A DNA stretch of 26,091 nucleotides from JBCDBL01 sp039183635. GTDB lineage: Bacteria; Pseudomonadota; Alphaproteobacteria; Caulobacterales; Parvularculaceae. This document shows, piece after piece, positions 23,505-26,091 of this stretch. The notes under the pieces were generated by a model that saw only the letters and a program-made list of their open reading frames with translations, made no database searches and was not told the origin of the DNA. The stretch lies in NCBI GenBank assembly GCA_039183635.1, contig JBCDBL010000056.1, forward strand, positions 1-26,091. The letters run 5' to 3'. Each line of letters opens with the position of its first letter. The first letter of the stretch is position 1. A program made the translations under genes and the position numbers.

Positions 23505-24524
23505 TCAGGAAAAATCTTTACACAGACGGTCTACAATTGGCCCAGCGCCATCGACCAAAGGATCGACGCAAGGTAAGCCATATTTGTCGGAAAGTGCAGC
23601 GAGATAGTCGGGGCGCTGTTCATCGCTCAGGCCGGAGGTGTTGACGCTGATCCCGACGCAGCGGATGTCGGGATTTGTGCGGCGCCCGATCTCAAGATTG
23701 CGTTCAATGGTCTCGCCAATCGTCGGCAAAGGAAAATCCTCCCAGCTTGCGACATGGGTGCGGCCAGCGGCGTGACACGCGACGATCGCATCCGGCTGGG
23801 AGCCCACGAGCAAGCCATGGCTGACGGCGCCGTAAGCGGGATGATAAATCGCCCCCTGCCCTTCGATAACGTCCCAGTGGTCAGCTTCGTTGTCCGGCGA
23901 CAACAGCTCCGCTGCGCCAGTGACGAAGTCCGACACAACGGCGTCGATGGGAATGCCGCGCCCGGCGATCATGATGCCGGTCTGTCCGCTCGCCCGGAAA
24001 TCCGCCTTCAGGCCGGCGGCGCGCATGTCTTTTTCCAATTGAAGCGCCGTGTATTTCTTTCCAAGCGCGCAGTCGGTCCCGACGGTGAGCAATCGCCGGC
24101 CGGCCCGTTTCAACCCTGATGCGATTGGCAAGTCAGGCGGCGGCACGCGGATGTCTATGAGGCGCGCGCCAGACGATGCAGCAGCGTCGCGCAGTGTTTC
24201 ATCATCCCCAAGGCGGCCATGCAAACCGGCCACAACGTCGAGACCGGCGCGCGCCGCTTCGGTCAGAACAGGACGCCAGGCATCGGGAATAACACCGCCC
24301 ACCGTGGCCGTACCTATAATCATGGATTTCACGCCAGCCGCAGCTGCGGCGGCCACATCCATATCCGGCAATCCCAAATCCGCGCCCTCATCTGACAAAC
24401 GCAGTTGCCCAGCGCACAAGTCCGGACGCCATTCGACAACGCCAATCGCTGTTTTTGCATAAGAGGCGCGGCCTTCGTCTCCAACGAAAACGAGATAAGG
24501 AGGCCTTAAATCAACGGTTTTCAT
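23505..24524 (-). CDS. dgcN: DUF1611 family protein, D-glutamate N-acetyltransferase DgcN-like
   Basis: Encodes 339 residues, starting at an ATG with GCGGAG a few nt upstream. It has the DUF1611 two-domain layout: an N-terminal Rossmann-like part (residues 1-125, LSDEGADLGLPDMDVAAAA; SMIIGTATVGGVIP; VVAGLHGRLGDDE). This is followed by a P-loop domain with GTDCALGKKYTAL (149-161), RASGQTGIMIAGRGIPIDAV, DVIEGQGAIYHPAY and VGISVNTSGL. In marine gammaproteobacteria DgcN acetylates D-Glu and DgcA racemises the product, letting the cell use D-glutamate as nutrient. The gene is first in a two-gene operon with dgcA (11-nt gap). The next steps (deacetylase, transporter, regulator) are not in the window. 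Confidence 0.87.
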   Translation of the reverse strand: MKTVDLRPPYLVFVGDEGRASYAKTAIGVVEWRPDLCAGQLRLSDEGADLGLPDMDVAAAAAAGVKSMIIGTATVGGVIPDAWRPVLTEAARAGLDVVAGLHGRLGDDETLRDAAASSGARLIDIRVPPPDLPIASGLKRAGRRLLTVGTDCALGKKYTALQLEKDMRAAGLKADFRASGQTGIMIAGRGIPIDAVVSDFVTGAAELLSPDNEADHWDVIEGQGAIYHPAYGAVSHGLLVGSQPDAIVACHAAGRTHVASWEDFPLPTIGETIERNLEIGRRTNPDIRCVGISVNTSGLSDEQRPDYLAALSDKYGLPCVDPLVDGAGPIVDRLCKDFS

Positions 24525-24774
24525 AACTCCGCCATCATCCTTAAACTTGAAAATACAGTGTATACAAGGTTGGGAGTATAAACTTTAGACCATATCCTCA
24601 ACCCAAAAGTCGCCCCGCCGCCCCCTTGACGTACGCTTCTAAACATCGCATTTGGCGCCGTCGGGGCAGCAGCTTGCAGACGTATAAGACAGACGAAGCC
24701 CACACAAAAGAGATTAAAACAGGACGCCGGACGCGCGCCTGCAGGGATAAAGTACGAACCAGGGAAAATCGAAT
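24525..24774. promoter_or_regulatory. Divergent promoter region of dgcN and the oxidoreductase
   Basis: The perfect 8-bp palindrome TGTATACA (24559-24566) lies 35 nt before the dgcN start. It resembles the core of GntR/FCD operators, or it could be chance. For dgcN, TATACT (minus, about 24577-24582) is a possible -10. For the plus-strand gene TTGACG (24626-24631), a 17-bp spacer and CATTTG form a weak promoter. No gene is seen here. Confidence 0.35.
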
Positions 24775-25836
24775 ATGACTGCGGATATTGGTTTATCGAT
24801 CGGCTTTATTGGACTGGGCGGCGTCGCAAATGCGCACCTGGAGGCCTACAAACTGTTATTGGGCCTTCAGATCAAATCCGTATGCGATGTACGGCCCGAT
24901 ATAGGAAAAAAAATCGCCGACGAATGGGGCGCGGCGTTTTATGAAGACTATAAAGACCTCTTGGCGGCGGGCGACATCGACCTTGTGCTGGTTTTAACCC
25001 CCGCCTCCACCCACCGTGAAATCGTTGAGGCCGCCGCAGACGCCGGCGTTCACGCCCTATGCGAAAAGCCCCTCGCCGTCACATGGGAAGACGGGCAAGC
25101 GATGGTCGACGCTTGCGCGCAAGCTGGCGTCAAGTTCTTTTATGGCTCGTGCTACCGATACCTCCCCGCCGTCATGGCCGCTAAACGCCTTATCGACGAT
25201 GGCGTCATCGGCGACGTTCAACTCATGACGGAGCAGCTTATCGGCGGCAACGGCGCAGACGCTTACCAACAATTGTCCCCTATTCATTACCCGACGGGCG
25301 GCCCCGGCGGACCCGGCATGGGTCTTGTCGACCATGGCGTGCACCTTATCGATATATTTTCCTGGTTCTGCAGCTCCCCTGTCGCAAAGGCCTACGGCCA
25401 GGGACAGATTTCCGGCGCGCCCGCGGTCAGCGAATATATGGCCATGCACTTTGAAAACGGCGCTGTCGGCCATCTTGTTTACAATGCCGCGACCTACGGA
25501 CTGCAACTGCCCGGCGAAGGGATGTTCAGCGGCGGTCGCGGTTGGCTCACCGACGGCTCTTTGTCCGACACCGGCGCCTGGGAAAGCGAGCCGGGATCGA
25601 TTTACGTTTACGGAACAAAAGGCGCGTTGCGCGTTTTCCACTATACAAACGCCGTGTTCCTCAGGGATGCGAACGGTTTCCGCGAGGTCTCCGTGGAAGG
25701 ACGACCTGCATTCGGTCATTTCGCAACGCAATTGGAAGCGTGCGCAAAAGCCATCCATGAAAACTCAGCCCCGCCCATATCGGGCGAGGACGGACTTCGC
25801 GCCCTAAAAGCGATGCTGGCGGTCTACGAAAGCTGA
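24775..25836 (+). CDS. Gfo/Idh/MocA family NAD(P)-dependent oxidoreductase
   Basis: Encodes 353 residues with AGGGAA about 10 nt before the ATG. It has an N-terminal Rossmann fold (SIGFIGLGGVANAHLEAY, residues 8-25; CDVRPDIGKKIADEWG; VLVLTPASTHREIVEAA), then the hallmark EKPLAV (97-102) whose Lys takes part in catalysis. The C-terminal alpha/beta domain holds the family's GLVDHGVHLIDIFSWF region with the HxxD pair. Members oxidise or reduce sugars, inositols and related alcohols; the substrate is unknown. A glycine-rich YPTGGPGGPGMG insert before the His region is noticeable. It is divergent from dgcN. Shared regulation with the D-Glu genes is possible but unproven. Confidence 0.92.
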   Translation: MTADIGLSIGFIGLGGVANAHLEAYKLLLGLQIKSVCDVRPDIGKKIADEWGAAFYEDYKDLLAAGDIDLVLVLTPASTHREIVEAAADAGVHALCEKPLAVTWEDGQAMVDACAQAGVKFFYGSCYRYLPAVMAAKRLIDDGVIGDVQLMTEQLIGGNGADAYQQLSPIHYPTGGPGGPGMGLVDHGVHLIDIFSWFCSSPVAKAYGQGQISGAPAVSEYMAMHFENGAVGHLVYNAATYGLQLPGEGMFSGGRGWLTDGSLSDTGAWESEPGSIYVYGTKGALRVFHYTNAVFLRDANGFREVSVEGRPAFGHFATQLEACAKAIHENSAPPISGEDGLRALKAMLAVYES

Positions 25837-25841
25837 GATTG

Positions 25842-25902
25842 GAGCCGTTTGCATCTGATGCGATTCAGCCGAACGGTCGCAAACGGCTCTCGGCCTTTGT
25901 TT
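25842..25902 (+). terminator. Terminator of the oxidoreductase gene
   Basis: A perfect 11-bp stem (GAGCCGTTTGC at 25842-25852 with GCAAACGGCTC at 25879-25889) lies 5 nt after the stop codon, with a 26-nt loop that itself contains CTGATGCGATTCAG. CTTTGTTTAAG follows, a modest T-run. The long loop makes this a less typical terminator. The remaining 25903-26014 shows no gene. Confidence 0.6.
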
Positions 25903-26014
25903 AAGCGGCCCCACGAACGGCGAACAGGCCACCTGCCTCGCCTGCCCCCTGCTTTGGCGATCCCCGATAGACTTTCAACACCATAAGGGCAGACGCCTCT
26001 TTATCGCCATAGGG

Positions 26015-26091
26015 TCAATCGCCCATATGCCTTTGTAAATACGCATCCATTGCTTCTAAGGAGCGTCTGATATTTTCGGTCCTATAGAACT
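26015..26091 (-). CDS. Partial gene, C-terminus only (possibly S9/alpha-beta hydrolase)
   Basis: A minus-strand frame open at the window edge gives the last 24 residues (FYRTENIRRSLEAM...YLQRHMGD) before a TGA at 26015-26017. The pattern (Gly-)Phe-x-x-x-Glu-Asn followed by a helix ending YLxxHxG resembles the C-terminal end of prolyl oligopeptidase-type (S9) hydrolases, where HGF.xxEN contains the catalytic His just before. That His would lie outside the window. The reading frame is likely real, the family is a tentative guess. Confidence 0.45.
   Translation of the reverse strand, partial: FYRTENIRRSLEAMDAYLQRHMGD

Overview
This is a GC-rich, gene-dense chromosomal segment that reads as an alphaproteobacterium. 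The pointers are a PHA-granule phasin with TGC/GCA-type upstream sites, alphaproteobacterial-looking enolase, CTP synthase, L32 and Mfd, PleD-like REC-REC-GGDEF architecture, and REP-like palindromes of the GTCATCCCGGA...TCCGGGATGAC type. A marine lineage (Parvularculales, Hyphomonadales or similar) is a guess. I see no insertion sequence, prophage, CRISPR array, tRNA or rRNA gene.

Layout. 1-2.6 kb: a phasin (minus) with its own terminator and a promoter flanked by two matching operator-like sites, then a secreted D,D-carboxypeptidase with a SPOR domain (plus). 2.6-5.7 kb: enolase (minus), converging on the carboxypeptidase with 5 nt between stops; a divergent protein that looks like a degenerate GGDEF-EAL fusion; and ribosomal protein L32 (minus). 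5.9-8.1 kb: an exported protein built of repeated (L/M)(S/T)Pxx(Q/E)R-like helices, converging on a PEP-CTERM surface protein that has a textbook sigma-54 promoter. A 213-bp nested palindrome then abuts the pyrG stop. 8.1-14.7 kb: CTP synthase, a histidine phosphatase, a TPR plus M15 (VanY-like) peptidase, a PleD-like protein with all signalling domains degenerate, and a small ion channel with an unusual filter. 14.7-18.7 kb: two identical 48-bp hairpin copies, a putative Mn/heavy-metal exporter with a Fur/Mur-like box, a TetR-sterol desaturase operon with a palindrome over the tetR start, and a divergent ABC membrane domain lacking an ATPase. 18.8-26.1 kb: Mfd, the dgcN-dgcA pair expected to catabolise D-glutamate, a divergent Gfo/Idh/MocA oxidoreductase, and the last residues of a gene cut by the window edge.

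The most interesting points are: (i) two c-di-GMP-type proteins that have lost their catalytic signatures; (ii) the sigma-54 promoter of the PEP-CTERM gene; (iii) the cloverleaf-like 213-bp element after pyrG; (iv) paired or palindromic operators for the phasin, tetR and metal-exporter genes; (v) dgcN-dgcA. No single undescribed multi-gene system is proven. Function calls rest on motifs read by eye, without database searches.
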